DNA of 64,000 nt from Macrotrachela quadricornifera (lineage: Eukaryota > Rotifera > Eurotatoria > Philodinida > Philodinidae): positions 1 to 64,000 of the forward strand of contig JAJEKB010020892.1 of the NCBI GenBank assembly GCA_022393335.1, read 5' to 3'. Under the pieces are notes generated by a model. That model saw nothing but the letters and a program-made list of their open reading frames with translations, had not been told where the DNA came from and ran no database searches. Shown here piece by piece: positions 24,541 through 36,941 of the stretch. Every line of letters begins with the position of its first letter. Position 1 is the first letter of the stretch. The translations under genes were made by a program, and so were the position numbers.

Positions 24541-24946
24541 TAACAGAAAAATGACACTCCTAATGAGCAGCTACCGAGATTTACTGGTATTTTTAAATAA
24601 ATCCTCATACATGTTTCAATAGGTCCCACATAATTCTTGATCACGAGAGCTTAGTGAGGGTGGAGGTGAAGACCTACTGAGGGCGAGCGCAGGGACAAGG
24701 CCAAGGATGAGGGTATGCTGAAATACTAGTATACATATTAAGTTCCAATGAATCTTCAGTAAATAAATAAATCCCGATAGCCCCTCAGAGTACAGATGCA
24801 ACTGAGGGTGAGTGTTGATAAGGCTGGGAGAAGCTCAAATGTCGGGGACTCAACTGACAATGTATCCTCATTTACGATTACCTTTAGTCAAGTTTTAGCA
24901 GAAACCATGTTCTTTGCTTTCATCTTAACTTTCTACCAATCGTTGA

Positions 24947-25022
24947 TGTGCGAACACACAACCAAGCAAACAAACAAACAAATTATTCGTATTGGACTCT
25001 TCTCTACAAGAAAGAGAATAAT
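24947..25022 (-). repeat. Dispersed repeat with GTAGAGAAGAGTCC hairpin motif, copy 1
   Basis: On the minus strand it reads TTTCTTGTAGAGAAGAGTCC, then an AT-rich spacer, a TTGTTTGTTTGCTTG run and GTTCGCACATCAACGATTG. Two related copies lie at 34217-34293 and 35036-35108 on the plus strand. It is non-coding. Confidence 0.6.
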
Positions 25023-25079
25023 TAGATATACTCACGGTTAAAATCGGCACTTGAATATACTGAAGTTGTTTTTATGCAT

Positions 25080-26310
25080 CTTGGAAGCAAGTTATTTTAC
25101 GTATTTATATTCAATGGAATTGGCTGGTTTTTTCCAAGTAATAGTGGTGATACTTTCATTTTCTTTGTGCTTTCTGAAAGGAAAGAAAAAAAAACTGTCG
25201 CTTATACATTCGCCTCCGCTCTATTTCTTTCCTTTTAATTATTTTTTTGTTTGGACTCATATGAGGATACAAAAGCACAAAATCATTCTGTGAATCTTTC
25301 ACTCTTAGCCAAAAAATTAATGTTTTAGGTGAAGAATTATCATAAATGGATATTTACTTCCTTATTATATCAAAACCAATATTTCATCCATAGTTGCATA
25401 AATAATAACCAAATTTTTACTATAAATACAACTAAAGGTTCTTTGCAAAATAAAACCAAAATCATTTTTTTCAACGACTATACTGACGACCACTACCTAT
25501 GATAAACTTTTTTTTTTTAATATTTAGTTTTTAATGTATGACATACATTGTTTAATCTATAACTTGAGAAAGATTCTTAGCTAAAAAGTGGAACTTTCAT
25601 CATAGATGCAGCTTTATAAAATCTATTAAATAAAAAAAAGGAAAGCAAAAAACTATGTCAATCTTTATTAGTAGGATTGAAACTTCTGAAGAGACAGAGT
25701 TTATAAGGCAAAACATATGAGAAAGTAGCTAGTTTTTCAAGATTTTGGTCGTTAAAATTTGCGTTTTATGAAAAATAAATAACATATTCAGAATCAGCAC
25801 ATGAAAATAAACCAAAAATTTTAATTTTTATAGCGAAATATTTTTCATCAAAGTTTGTTCACGTAAGGGGTACAGGTAAAGATTATCAAGTAAAAAGGCT
25901 GAGGAGGAGTACGGGGAAAATTTTGATGGAAATATTTCATACAAAAAATAAAGTTTGCAGTAGATTTTGGTGTGCTGATCCTGAATATCATATTTATTTT
26001 CCACCAAAAGCAATTTTTAATAACTAAAATCTCAAAATATTAGCTGTTTTTGCTAACAGTAAAAAGTCTATCGAATGATTTCGTGTTTCTGTATTCCCAC
26101 ATCAATCTCAATAAAAAAATAATTAATAGGAAAGAAATCGAGAGGGAGATATAGTTCATTGAAAAAGCACCACTTCATTTGAACTTTCTTTTGCCTACTT
26201 TTCGTTTCTCTCAGTATTTTGTTTTTCTTACTTTCCCTTCTAAAGAAGAAAGGAAGAAAGAGTTTACTGACTTCACAAATGGAGGGTAAAAATTTCATAA
26301 TAGATCTGTA
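25080..26310. mobile_element. Diverged inverted-repeat (fold-back) structure
   Basis: The segment 25080-25340 recurs in reverse complement at 26020-26310. Both arms read TTTCTTTCC, TTAATTATTTTTTT, then GATACAAAAGCACAAAATCATTC-type sequence and a CTTTCACTCTTAGC-type tail. Translated shadows of the two arms share NYFF and IQKHKII, which is how the match shows up; I do not think it is a real protein. The interior, 25345-26015, is AT-rich and unmatched. Confidence 0.6.
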
Positions 26311-27501
26311 TATGAAATGACAAACTTTTTATAATAGTACTGCGATCACTTGGTTATGTTTAGTGATCCATGTCGTTATATTTCGGCTTTTTGAAGCTAT
26401 TTGTGGAATCCCCTGGGGAAATTCGGATCACAATTATAAAATTTTAGAGTATTTTTTTTTCCTGGGCCTGGTTGTCTGATTGTTTGGCCTGGATAGAAAA
26501 GATTAGTCATCATGGTGAGAAAATCATCCATTTGATATGAATTATCTCGACTAGGATCATGCGAATCATTACGTCAAACTAGGTGACACAATTCATACCA
26601 CTCCCGCAAAAGTAACGACACCCAGTTTTCTCATCTCCCCATTCATTTTAATGCTTGAAACGACCTATCAAATTATACCATTCAATAGTTCATCATATCT
26701 ACCATGGGACTTGAAAATATCTTGACTGGCAATCTGAGCCATACTAATACAATATTCTTCGTATTATCATCTAGTTCTGACACCTGAAATTTTGGAGAAA
26801 TGAATTCTGGATAGTTCGGATCATTAAGCCAACTCAGATGGAATAATTCAGATCATTTCATCTATCTTAATTGGAGAAGTCTTAGGAAACTTTTGAAACC
26901 TCAGCAGTTCAATATATTTTCTATGTTTCGTAATAGAAACTATTGGTTTTCGTTCTCCTTGTTTGTTCACATCCGACTGAATCCATGCATACCTGAATCA
27001 ATCATACTATGTAATAAATTTTATCTGTACAAAGAACAAATAACAGTTTACATTTAAGTAAGAAAATATTGAACGTTGAAGTGGTATAAAATGACATGAC
27101 ATATCCAGCTGGGTAAACTGATCGATACTGTATATGTTCATTTCTCTTATGTTTTATTTACAAAATCCTGGAAAGATCCCATCAAGAACCTAATATCATC
27201 CTGAAGGACACTTAGTCAAATCCCAAAAAAAATGAGAACAGAAATATTTTATTTTTCCAATTTTTCTTAGAATATCTGCTAGAAGAAGATCAATTATACG
27301 TTCGCCGAAATTAGCAGCAGTTTGATAACGGTATTGGAGCTATTGAGAAACTGATAAACAGTCACTTTTTGATAGTATTTTACAGATTCAAAAATGATAA
27401 ATGAAAGATAAATATTTGGATTACTTTATTTGTAAAGAATATATGAATTAAATTTTTTTTAGAAGGAGTAAATCGATGTGAAAAGACTCTGTAGTTAACT
27501 T
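26311..27501. other. Intergenic, nothing recognised
   Basis: I see no exon series or repeat here. The part next to 27502 lies downstream of the mannosidase stop codon and should hold its polyadenylation site. Confidence 0.4.
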
Positions 27502-30500
27502 CTATTCTATAGTAATTTTAAATGTTCGAATTTGCATTGGATTAAGTGTAATCGTTGTCAATTTCGATGAATGTTGTTCTAAAAACATAATTACAATGTA
27601 AATTATATCATTCGAGACATTTTTTAATCAAATTTAACTTACGAAACGTATCAGTATGTGATGATTCTTGATCTTTTGTCATCCAGTCGAGTCGATTCAA
27701 ATCAGACAATGGTAAATTGGCACTTAATATTAATTCAACCGTATCAACAATAGTACCAATACTTTTAAACAATATTTGCAGATCGATAGTCACCGGTTGT
27801 GAATAGACTTCATCTTCATTCAATTCAAAATAATGTTCAACACGTACAAGATATTGTTTAGGACCTAATTGATCGAATGTTAATAGATGTACATTCAGTG
27901 GCATTGCATCAGACAGAGCCGACCAACTTTGACGATATATATCCGTATAATTGACATAATATGATGTATTGGGCAATGAATAGGTCGCTAGAGGATGCAT
28001 AAACAATTGTTGAGCACCAACTCGATGTAATCGAGCACTATCAGATGGTCGATCAATAAGAAGTATATGTTTACCGGAAACAACAAGACCCGTGCCATAA
28101 GCAGTCTCATTTAAAGCTTCACTAACACCTAGTGAATCATCATGCAATATTCGACGATGAACCATAATTTCGATTGAACCATCATACATACTTCCACCAC
28201 CTTCAGATCGATCTATATATGTCATTCAAAATAAAATTATTTTTTAATAATGAAAACAATTCATTTGAAAAATTTCTCTTACCCGTAAGAATAGTCAATT
28301 GACGATCATGATCTCGAATCCAAATTCGACTATTTATTGGATAATAATTACCACTAATTGGTTCATCAACAAAATAATCCCATGTTGGTCGATGATCCCG
28401 AATACGTTCGAGAACTTCACGTCCATTAGCATCAGTATAATATTTTTTTGCACTATCAATATTTGTATTATAACGAATAATAATTTCTTTGCCTACATTA
28501 TCATTGATTGGAATCGGTCCAACTGTCCATTCAAGTTCAATCGATGATGCTCCACGATAGAGACTAATCTCTTGACTTGCCCATCCGTTGAAAATAATCG
28601 ATGCTTTTTGTACCATATCTGTTTTTGTACAATTTCTATTATTATTTTTTCGAGATATATTAATCGTCACGAATATTTATTAAATAGAATTACTCACATA
28701 CTACGCACAAGACTAACAGGTAGTGCCTCTGAAAATACTGGTCGAAAGATGTAAGCACCTGAGGATGGTAATTCTGGAATAGTCGGATTATGAGTATAAC
28801 CTTCAATAAAAAGTTTAGAAAATTTCGATTATCGTTTCCTTAAAAATCTTCTAAAGTTAATCCAATACTTACTAGCATACCAATAGAAGCCCTGTTCATT
28901 AAATGATACTATCAAATCTTTGTCCAAATTGACAATCTGCTTCAAATGACCTAGATTATCGAATTCTACACGTAGATGCTACAAATAACGAATTATATAT
29001 TAGTATTAACGTTCAAAAATTCATCTCCTACTTCGTTCTGTAAAATACATGCTTCATTTGTCGTCGTCGTCGTCATCTTCATGGGCTCGATTTTTTTCCC
29101 ATCAACTATTATTAATCAAACAAATTTATTGATAATTTTAAAATTAAATAATCACAGTCAACTTTCTCTTGTTGAAAATACCTCTCGCTTCGAAATAATA
29201 AGTATTGTAACCAAGTGCTGGTAATGATGCTTGAAATAAATATTGATACTGAGCAGAACTCATTCGACCAGGAATATTTTTCACGGTGTTTGAAATTGGA
29301 AGATACTGTAAGAAACAAAAAAAAAGTCATGATTATTATTTTCGACATGCGTTATTGGATTGTATACTTCTGCTGTAACAAGATTTCCTATTGGATCATG
29401 AATTAAATATTCTCGAGTAACGGGTACACGAGGATGAATTGTTACCGGATGAATGGTTGGATTCCAGAGTGTCAGTGTAAACTACAAAGAGAAATGAGAC
29501 AGTCTTTCATTTCCTATCTGAAAAAAAACTCATCTCATACTTTATCTTGTCCTTCAATTGGAAGACATGCACTAATATTCGAGTATGGACAGAGAAATTG
29601 TCGAGGAATCGATGTTGTTTGACCTTCTTTAGGTAATAGTTTGGCATAAGCCTCATTAATCACTTCCTAATAAATACTTATTCAATTCTATCAATTCTAT
29701 CTGATGAGACATACCGTTGCTCTATCGATACCATCGGATAGTCGTTGAGCATAATCATTAGCTACATGTTGCTTCTCTGTTCCACTAACTGCATCATGAT
29801 GTTGAGCAATACCCATTGCTTCACCTATTTAATGTTATAATCGATCGGTAAATCAAACGAATATTATGTGCCTCTTACTCAAATCGAAAATGATATTTCG
29901 GAGATTCTTCTGTGAAAATCCGTTAAGTTGACGGATTACTTGAAGAATATTATTTGTATAACGTTCATAATACTTTAACGCTGGTCTTGAAGTATAATAT
30001 CCGGTCCAATATGAAAATGGAACACTGGCATATGGAAAGAAATCATCGCTTTTTGATGCCCATTCTTTTCCGGCTTTATTCAAAGCATATAAATAGCATG
30101 ACGGTGTTGAATAAAAGACATTGACATTGCTACCATTCTCTTGCTGATAATATCATCTTAGATAAACGAGATTAAACATGTGAAAATAACATACCTCAAG
30201 ATTAACATAATGAATTAATTTGTCCAAATTTTTGAACTTTACATCAGCATTTTGATCCTGAAAATCACTACCCATTGTCATAATAATATGATTGGTTGCG
30301 TAGATTTGAGCCTACAATGGGTATAAAAACAAAATTTCCAAGAAAATCATCTTTCAAGAATGTTTTTTAAGGCAAACTTGAACATTTGCCGCTATGATAA
30401 ACTCTCCAACACGGTCTGGTACATTATAGTCCTTCAAATTTTTATCATCCTAGAATCATTCAATTGACAGAGAGAATATAGAATTGATAAACAATGACGC

Positions 30501-31652
30501 ACCATAATCGGCGGATCTGAACATTGCATATCAAAACAAAATGAAGGTGGCGCACCGTATCCAGTTGGCAAGATACCCGTGAAGAGCCAACTCTGACGAC
30601 CTACGAATATACAAATGTTAGACTTTGAAAATTTGAATGAAAGTTCTTCGCTGATTTGCATTTTCCCGAAGAAATCTGATCGGATTGAAATTTTTGAAAA
30701 AAATACTAACCTAAATTAGCGCTTCCTTTCCAGACCATTTCCAAATTCTTTTTCAAAATTCGATATACTCGATCTTGATAATCAACACGTCCAAAAAATA
30801 GACCATCAAAGCCCATCTATGAAGAAATAATATCTATATCAAATATAAGATCTTCGAATAGATACAACCTGTGCAAAGAGTGAAGCAACTTCTCTCGAAT
30901 GACCGAATGGATCGATTTGCCAGCCAATTTTTGGTCGAGCACATTCACCAAATGTGTCATGCAAGAATTCTGCACCTAAACTATGTTGATCAATAATCGA
31001 ATTGTAATGTGTTGCTGCTTCATCATTCATAGACCAACCGCCTGAGATAAATTCCAAACGACCTAAACAAATTTGGATATATCTTTAAAATAAAAGCCGC
31101 ATAATGCAGTCTCTTTCGGTCTTGTGTTCCTACTCTCATGCTAGTTGTGTAATTAATACAAACCTTCGTTGACGAGTTGTTTCACTGTATTTCGCATGTC
31201 ATCCGATTGTTGATTCCACCAACGCCAGAAGAAAGCTATTTCGACATAAATATATCGACGATCAGAATTTTCCACTAATGCTTGTACAACTGAATCGAGA
31301 ATATATTGAACACCTCGATTAGCGATTTCATTATGTGCTAAAATATCAATTCATCAAATTATTCATAGTTATTGTATGAATTAAATTATAACTCACATCC
31401 ATAATAGTACTGATCGACTGTTTTTAACCAACCAACGTCATCATGTGTATGAGCTACGATATGAACATTCAGTTTATCAGGTTTACCCAAATTGCATGAC
31501 TAAAACATGACGATGTATTTAATTGAAATACTTTATATGGATGCATGCTTTCTTACATCATAACCACAACTAGTTGGTGACTTGTATGGCACTGCAACAC
31601 TTCCTCTCACAATGACGACTAGAAGGATTGCCCAAAACTTCACCGCATACAT
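27502..31652 (-). CDS. MAN2B1: Lysosomal alpha-mannosidase (GH38), 19 exons, complete
   Basis: I reconstructed 19 exons: 31652-31557, 31499-31397, 31337-31164, 31062-30869, 30816-30711, 30600-30503, 30449-30378, 30311-30195, 30143-29879, 29824-29715, 29666-29541, 29481-29368, 29305-29182, 29105-29032, 28978-28873, 28800-28702, 28618-28283, 28212-27643 and 27578-27502. They total 2961 nt, 986 residues, with every junction in phase and GT-AG; introns are 48-110 nt. The N-terminus is a signal peptide ([17 protein letters not shown]). GH38 landmarks are [11 protein letters not shown] (about 49-59, Zn2+ ligands), the nucleophile Asp in QIDPFGHS (about 175), [12 protein letters not shown], and [16 protein letters not shown]. 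The end, [14 protein letters not shown], is the typical C-terminal strand. The enzyme removes alpha-linked mannose from N-glycan fragments in lysosomes. The exon-12 donor (GTATAC at 29367) is the least certain junction. The gene appears intact. Confidence 0.95.
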
Positions 31653-32155
31653 GGTCTATAAATATTAGTTATATCATCATAATCAAAGTGACAATACCGA
31701 CCTTCTTACTTTCAGATGATTCTTTCGATAAAATACAATGTGTATGTATGCTTTGGTTTGATATCTAAAGATAAAAACGTTATTTATTAACTATTCACTT
31801 TTGTTATTCAAGGTAGGTGTGGAGTGATGATAAGAGATACACTTCTTTAGTTCTATCAACATTATTATCGTTATGCTACTAGTATGATGAAATAAACAAC
31901 AATATTTTGCTTATATTGTGTGTAGTCGTATTTTGGAATTGGTTAAATAGTTCTCTAATATTTATTTGCTCGACAAATTATCGAATGTCTAACAATAGGA
32001 TAAATCCATAGAGATCCAACTAGTTTTCGAAAAAGTCTTTTTTTTTTCAATTCTTTTCTCCATCAAAACGACTCATCCACTTGAGAAAATACTATTGATA
32101 AAGAAGAATGACAATGTCAAATATTGTTCCATAGCCAACTTTTCATGCCGAATCT
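31653..32155. other. Upstream region of the mannosidase gene
   Basis: Non-coding AT-rich DNA. The mannosidase promoter should lie here. I recognise no specific element. Confidence 0.4.
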
Positions 32156-32454
32156 TACCCAGGTCGAACATTACTACGGTCGTAAAGGACCATATACCGC
32201 CGTTTTCGATGACGTAAACGGTCGTAACCGGCAAAATTACGCCCTTAAACGGACCGTAAATCACCCGTTTGGTAGGGGCCGTATTACGGTCGTATGCTAC
32301 CGTGTCGTATACGGCGGAAAACGAACACCGTTTACGCAAAAATCTGTGCCGTAACACCACCGTATTCTGACGAACACGACAGTATACACTGACGTTTACG
32401 ACTGTATTTCGACGTAACCGACCGTCACAAGTCGCGGATTGCCGTAAAAGCACT

Positions 32455-32750
32455 AGGATTTCATAGGTTTCCAGTATGATTTCGCTATGATTTCATAGGA
32501 TTTGATTAGGATTTCACTATGATTTTCTTATGATTTCATAGGATTTTGCAGGATTTCATAGGACTTCAGTATGATCTCACAGGATTTCAGTATGATTTCA
32601 TAGGATTTCACTGTAATTTCATAGGATTTCACTATGATTTCACGATGATTTCATAAGATTTCACTATGATTTCATAGGATTTCACTATGATTTTGATAGA
32701 ATTTCGGTGTGATTTCAAAGGATTTCATTGGATTCGATTAGAATTCCATT
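32455..32750 (+). repeat. Tandem repeat, GATTTCATAG/GATTTCACTAT units
   Basis: About 25 imperfect copies of a 10-11-nt unit, GATTTCATAG alternating with GATTTCACTAT, often paired into a 21-nt period. No open frame or splice context suggests function. Confidence 0.85.
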
Positions 32751-32940
32751 AAGCATTCATTAATATTCTCCTTTAGAGGAAATTCATGTGTAACCTCGAG
32801 AAGAAGCCTAAAGAAATCTTGGGCAGAAGTCGAGTAAAATCCTAGGAAAATCCGAGAAATACTGTGTCTAACTGAAATGAAAACTTAGGAACAATGGCTA
32901 GAAGAGAGTTTGGAAGCAATCCTCGAACAAATACATAAAA

Positions 32941-33465
32941 TCACTTACTTTGGTTGAGTTTCGAAATGTATGTGAAAGGCAAAGTAGGTCCTTCTATATA
33001 TATAGTGTCTGTCAGCAAAATAAAACGGTGAATGAATACTTGACCGAAATCCTAGAAAGAAATTTTGATTTCCGGATTATGTATTTTGAGGAGAAGTAGC
33101 AAAAGGAAATGGGAACAAAGTGATTTCATGTTTTATGATGGTTTCCAAATATCCCAGGTATTCTCTGAACGAGTGAACGAACTGATTTCTTTGGTGGAAA
33201 CGAAAGAAATCATTAGAAATCAAGAAATTGGACTGTCTCCTCTTAACTTTTTGAAAGAGAACAAGAAATATATGAAATCACTTACTTTGGATGAGTTTTG
33301 AAATGTATGTGAAAGATAAAGTAGGTACTTCTATATATATAATGCCTTTCATCGAAACAAAACGGTGAATGAATACTTGGCCGAAATTCTATGAAGAAAT
33401 TTTAAATTCCAGATTGTGAATTTCTGAGGAGAACTAGCATAAGGGAATGGGAACAAACTGTTTTC
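32941..33465 (+). repeat. Two tandem copies of a ~337-nt unit
   Basis: The sequence beginning TCACTTACTTTGG at 32941 is repeated from 33278. Both include GAAATGTATGTGAAAG, a CTTCTATATATATA run, AAAACGGTGAATGAATACTTG and AATGGGAACAAA. Divergence is moderate, so the duplication is not recent. Non-coding. Confidence 0.85.
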
Positions 33466-34216
33466 CTGATTTGTGATGATTCCGAGTGATTTCCAATACA
33501 GAAATCGGTTTGCTTCCCGGTACCAAAAGCATAATTCTTATCAAGACACATTCATGAGAAAGAATTTACCCTGTTAGATGTTTATTACACTTCGGTAAAT
33601 ATATTCAAAACGATATTTGTATACTACGAACAAATAATTGGTAATGTAAACAAAGAAAAGGTGTTTTTAATAATAATTTTCAATAGTTATTGAACCAAGT
33701 AACAATTTTGGCAACAAAATACTTACGGCATATGCTTCTATTACAGAATTATATATCAATTGTTTTCGAAGAATACTCAGATTTATGGAACTTCGAAAAG
33801 TTTGCGTCAAATACAACTTACAACCGTCATTCGTAAGCAAATATTGTAATATATAGACATCTATCGATTTTTTTAAGGTACATCCCGTTTCTTTCTAGAT
33901 GAAAGAATATATTTTATATTAATATTAAATTAGTTTAATTAAAATGACACATCTTTTCGATCGTTAATTATATCTCTTTATCATCGTACTTCTCATCAAT
34001 AAATGGTGGCTCTCTCGAGATTACCGTTGATGTCCTCTATATCACCCAGTTTTCTTTCTAGAAAATCATTATTACGTTAAAATCGAAGGCATTAAGTACA
34101 CAAATAGTAATATCCATAGTTTCTTTTTCTCGTAATCAAGTAAAGATTAGTAGATAATTCTTACAGGATATCTTACAATTGTTTTGTTTATTTCAGGTTT
34201 GTTTGTTTGTACACTG

Positions 34217-34293
34217 TTATTCTCTTTCTCGTAGAGAAGAGTCTTAGAAACATAAATTGTTTGCTTGATTGATTGATTGTATGTCCGCAGGGT
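34217..34293 (+). repeat. Dispersed repeat with GTAGAGAAGAGTC hairpin motif, copy 2
   Basis: TCTTTCTCGTAGAGAAGAGTC is followed by an AT-rich spacer, TTGTTTGCTTGATTGATTG and TATGTCCGCAG. It matches 35036-35108 and the reverse complement of 24947-25022. Confidence 0.65.
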
Positions 34294-34319
34294 CAAAAGA
34301 ACATCCTATAAGATTTCAA

Positions 34320-34800
34320 GTCCGAAACAGGTGTTTTTCGACCTACTGATGACATCTCGGTGGTGGATATCAAATACCATCGTAAATGATGATGGTACAT
34401 GCATTGACAATGGATGTTAGGAATTGGTGAGGTTTGGTATTTTTCATCATAAATAGGTGTTTTTCGACTAACTGAGGACATCTCGGTGATGGATGATGAA
34501 TACCATTGTATATAATGATGGTACATGCATTGATCAATNNNNNNNNNNATAATGATGGTACATGCATTGATCAATGGATGTTAGGAATTGGTGAGGTTTG
34601 GTATTTTTCATCATAAATCGGTGTTTTTCGACCTACTGATGACATCTCGGTGATGGATGATGAATACCATTGTATATGATGATGATACATGCATTGTTCA
34701 ATGGATGTTAGGAATTGGTGAGGTTTGGTATTTTTCATCATAAATAGGTGTTTTTCGACTAACTGAGGACATCTCGGTGATGGATGATGACCACCATTGT
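34320..34800 (+). repeat. Minisatellite with ~127-nt unit, interrupted by an assembly gap
   Basis: Four copies carry GGTGTTTTTCGAC (at about 34330, 34456, 34620 and 34747), each followed by GACATCTCGGTGATGGATG, TGGTACATGCATTG and GGATGTTAGGAATTGG. Spacing is 126-127 nt except across the Ns. It ends in TCTC and poly-C simple sequence at about 34805-34840. Confidence 0.9.
34539..34548. other. Assembly gap of ten Ns
   Basis: Ten Ns lie inside the minisatellite. The 27 nt immediately left (34512-34538) and right (34549-34575) of the gap are identical, so the gap probably marks an unmerged overlap or collapsed array rather than missing unique sequence. Confidence 0.95.
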
Positions 34801-35035
34801 ATTCTCTATCTCTCTTTCTCTCTCTCTGCCCCCCCCCCCTCACAAGTCAAAGGAAGATCATTGTTCTCTTTTCCTCGGGGATCAAAGAACCATCGCCTCT
34901 GTTAATACCTTTTGTATGAAGTAGTAAAAGGCGCTAAGAATCCAGTATAAGTGCTGCTCATCCATACGTTCCCAAAGAAAAGGTTTTGTGAAGTCGAAAA
35001 CCTCTTTATAGTTTGAAATGAACGAAGTAAGTTTT

Positions 35036-35108
35036 TTTTCTTTCTCGTAGAGAAGAGTCCAATAAGCATTAATTCTCTGATTGGTGGCATGTCCGCACTT
35101 CAATGATT
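35036..35108 (+). repeat. Dispersed repeat with GTAGAGAAGAGTCC hairpin motif, copy 3
   Basis: TTTCTTTCTCGTAGAGAAGAG is followed by TCCAATAAGCATTAA, CTGATTGGTGGCATGTCCGCA and CTTCAATGATTAGT. It is the copy closest to 24947-25022 in overall arrangement. Confidence 0.65.
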
Positions 35109-35541
35109 AGTCGAAGAATAAGAAAAAATAAAGAGAAACATTTTCTATAAGCATAGAATGGAGAGTAATCAGAAGTGCAGAATCCAAATCCGACGTTAGT
35201 TTTAATCAATTATTAATTTTGTTAATAATTAGTTAATATAATTATAAAAAAACTTGACATAAGGGTGATTGAGGGTGGAGAACTGAAATATTATGTTAGT
35301 TTAACTAATTATTTTTTCGGATTGATTTTTTTACATAAAGGATCAGTTTTTTAAGAGAATTTTTTTATAAGAGTTGACTGAAAGGCAATCGAGGTTGAGG
35401 AACTCAAATTTGATGTTAGTTTTTTAAAATTTTATCGGGTGTCATTTGTTTAGAAATAGGTAATATAAATTGAGATAAATGATTCGTAGATCTTATCTTT
35501 AAAAGAAACTAAGTGAAAACCATCTATCGGATAATAAAACC

Positions 35542-36213
35542 GAGCTTCTTCCCGGTTTCTTACCCTTCGTACCAAACATGCCTGTGCTTCTCACCGATAA
35601 CATTGCCTGTGAACTAGGACTTTCAAACGGCACTCAAGGTATTTTTCGACAACTTGTATACGATGATCAGGAGGAGCTAGATGCTTTCAAGGTGAAGAGT
35701 GATGTATTTCCCTCAAATACCATATACATACGAAAACCATTATATGCGCTCATAGAAATCAAGACATCACAATTAGAAACAAATCTTGATGGTCTTCGTC
35801 CTAAACTAATTCCTATTCCGTTAATCAAAAAGCGATTTACGGTTCTTATGAAGCAACTTTTCGGACATCTGTTCGAACGAATGCAAGGTGGAAGAAAAAT
35901 TCCACAAATGATTCAAGTTACTAGAACACAACTGCCAATTGTACCTGCCTTCGCAATAACTACTTATAAGGCACAAGGACTAACAATGAACAAAATCGTG
36001 GTCGATCTTCAAGTTCCAGTTGGAACCTTGCAAGTCGCATCAATTTATGTACCACTCAGTAGAGTGAAGAGAGCGGAAGACATAGTCATTCTTCGACCTT
36101 TCGACATGAAGGTTCTACAAGTTCGACCTACTTCCGCCCAAGATGCCGAGCTGAAACGTTTAGATGAACTTGACAGAAAGACAAAGCGAGAATGTTCTTC
36201 TTTCACTTTCTGA
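35542..36213 (+). pseudogene. C-terminal fragment of a Pif1/Helitron-type helicase
   Basis: An open frame of about 224 codons encodes the end of a Pif1-like superfamily 1B helicase. It includes ELLPGFLPFVPNMPVLLTDN, NGTQGIF, the motif-V-like FAITTYKAQGLTMNKIVVDL and the motif-VI-like YVPLSRVKRAEDIVIL with its arginine. The coding frame extends upstream of the ATG at 35578 to at least 35542, so that ATG is internal. The Walker A and B half is absent. In eukaryotes such helicases occur as host PIF1 and as the helicase of Helitrons and other large DNA elements; no Rep domain is seen here. It is a truncated copy, probably from a mobile element. Confidence 0.75.
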
Positions 36214-36941
36214 AGGTGTTTAGATAGATACTTTGCTATGAGTATAATGTTATGGCAAGTATACAAGATGTGTCATAAGATAAAATTTTCATCAGATAAT
36301 TTTTCATCTATATTCATTTTCTTTATTTACATCTATGTTAATTATCATAGCTGTCACTTTACTTTCGTTGTCTGATATTTTCTATAGTATATTTTCGCGC
36401 TTTCTTTTCTTACTGTTTTTTCTTTTTAATGTAATTACTTCGATCTTGCCAACTAATGTTATTTGAAAAATGTAATCTTCTATCATAAACTTTGTAAAAC
36501 ATTTGCTATTCTACATGCAAAAGTATATAATTTGAATCAGAAATAAACTAATATATACAATACTGTACTAAAAATCTATTATCTGAAAGGAGCCTATCTA
36601 CGAGAAAGAGCTGAGCGAGTGCCCGCACGAGCGTTACTTGTTTCTTGACGCAGACAAAAGATTAACGTTCTAACTCTAGTATTTATCTGTGGTAGACTAA
36701 AAAAAGAATGTTAAAGACAATGAAAAAAGATCTAAATCTTAAGCGACATAGTGTGTTCACTTAAAAAACAATTCTTTAGCCAAGAGTTTAAAACGATATG
36801 AATAAAATGAATTTGCGTAAATGGAATGTCTTTATTGACGATTTTATCGTGTCTATCAAGAAATCTCGTGGACAAAGTAGTAAAATAAACATGATCTAAT
36901 ATCAGTTATTCTGATTACGTCCATTATTAGTTATTTCTTCT
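36214..36941. other. Non-coding, possible transposon 3' end
   Basis: Mostly AT-rich. At 36600-36640 there is a GC-rich patch (CTACGAGAAAGAGCTGAGCG then AGTGCCCGCAC) that can form a short GTGC/GCAC hairpin. Its first part resembles the CTCGTAG core of the dispersed repeats at 34217 and 35036. Confidence 0.35.

Noticed and set aside
25051..26298. Two frames sharing NYFF...IQKHKII as a possible novel small protein family
   Set aside because: They are translations of the two arms of an inverted DNA repeat, with no start or splice context.
32073..32453. 126-residue minus-strand frame as a gene
   Set aside because: It overlaps the ACGGTCGTAAA-like subrepeat tract and its translation is repetitive Arg/Val sequence with a counterpart frame on the other strand.
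34293..34843. Minus-strand frames with repeated IYNGIHHPSPRCPQL-like sequence
   Set aside because: They are translations of the 127-nt minisatellite and span the assembly gap.
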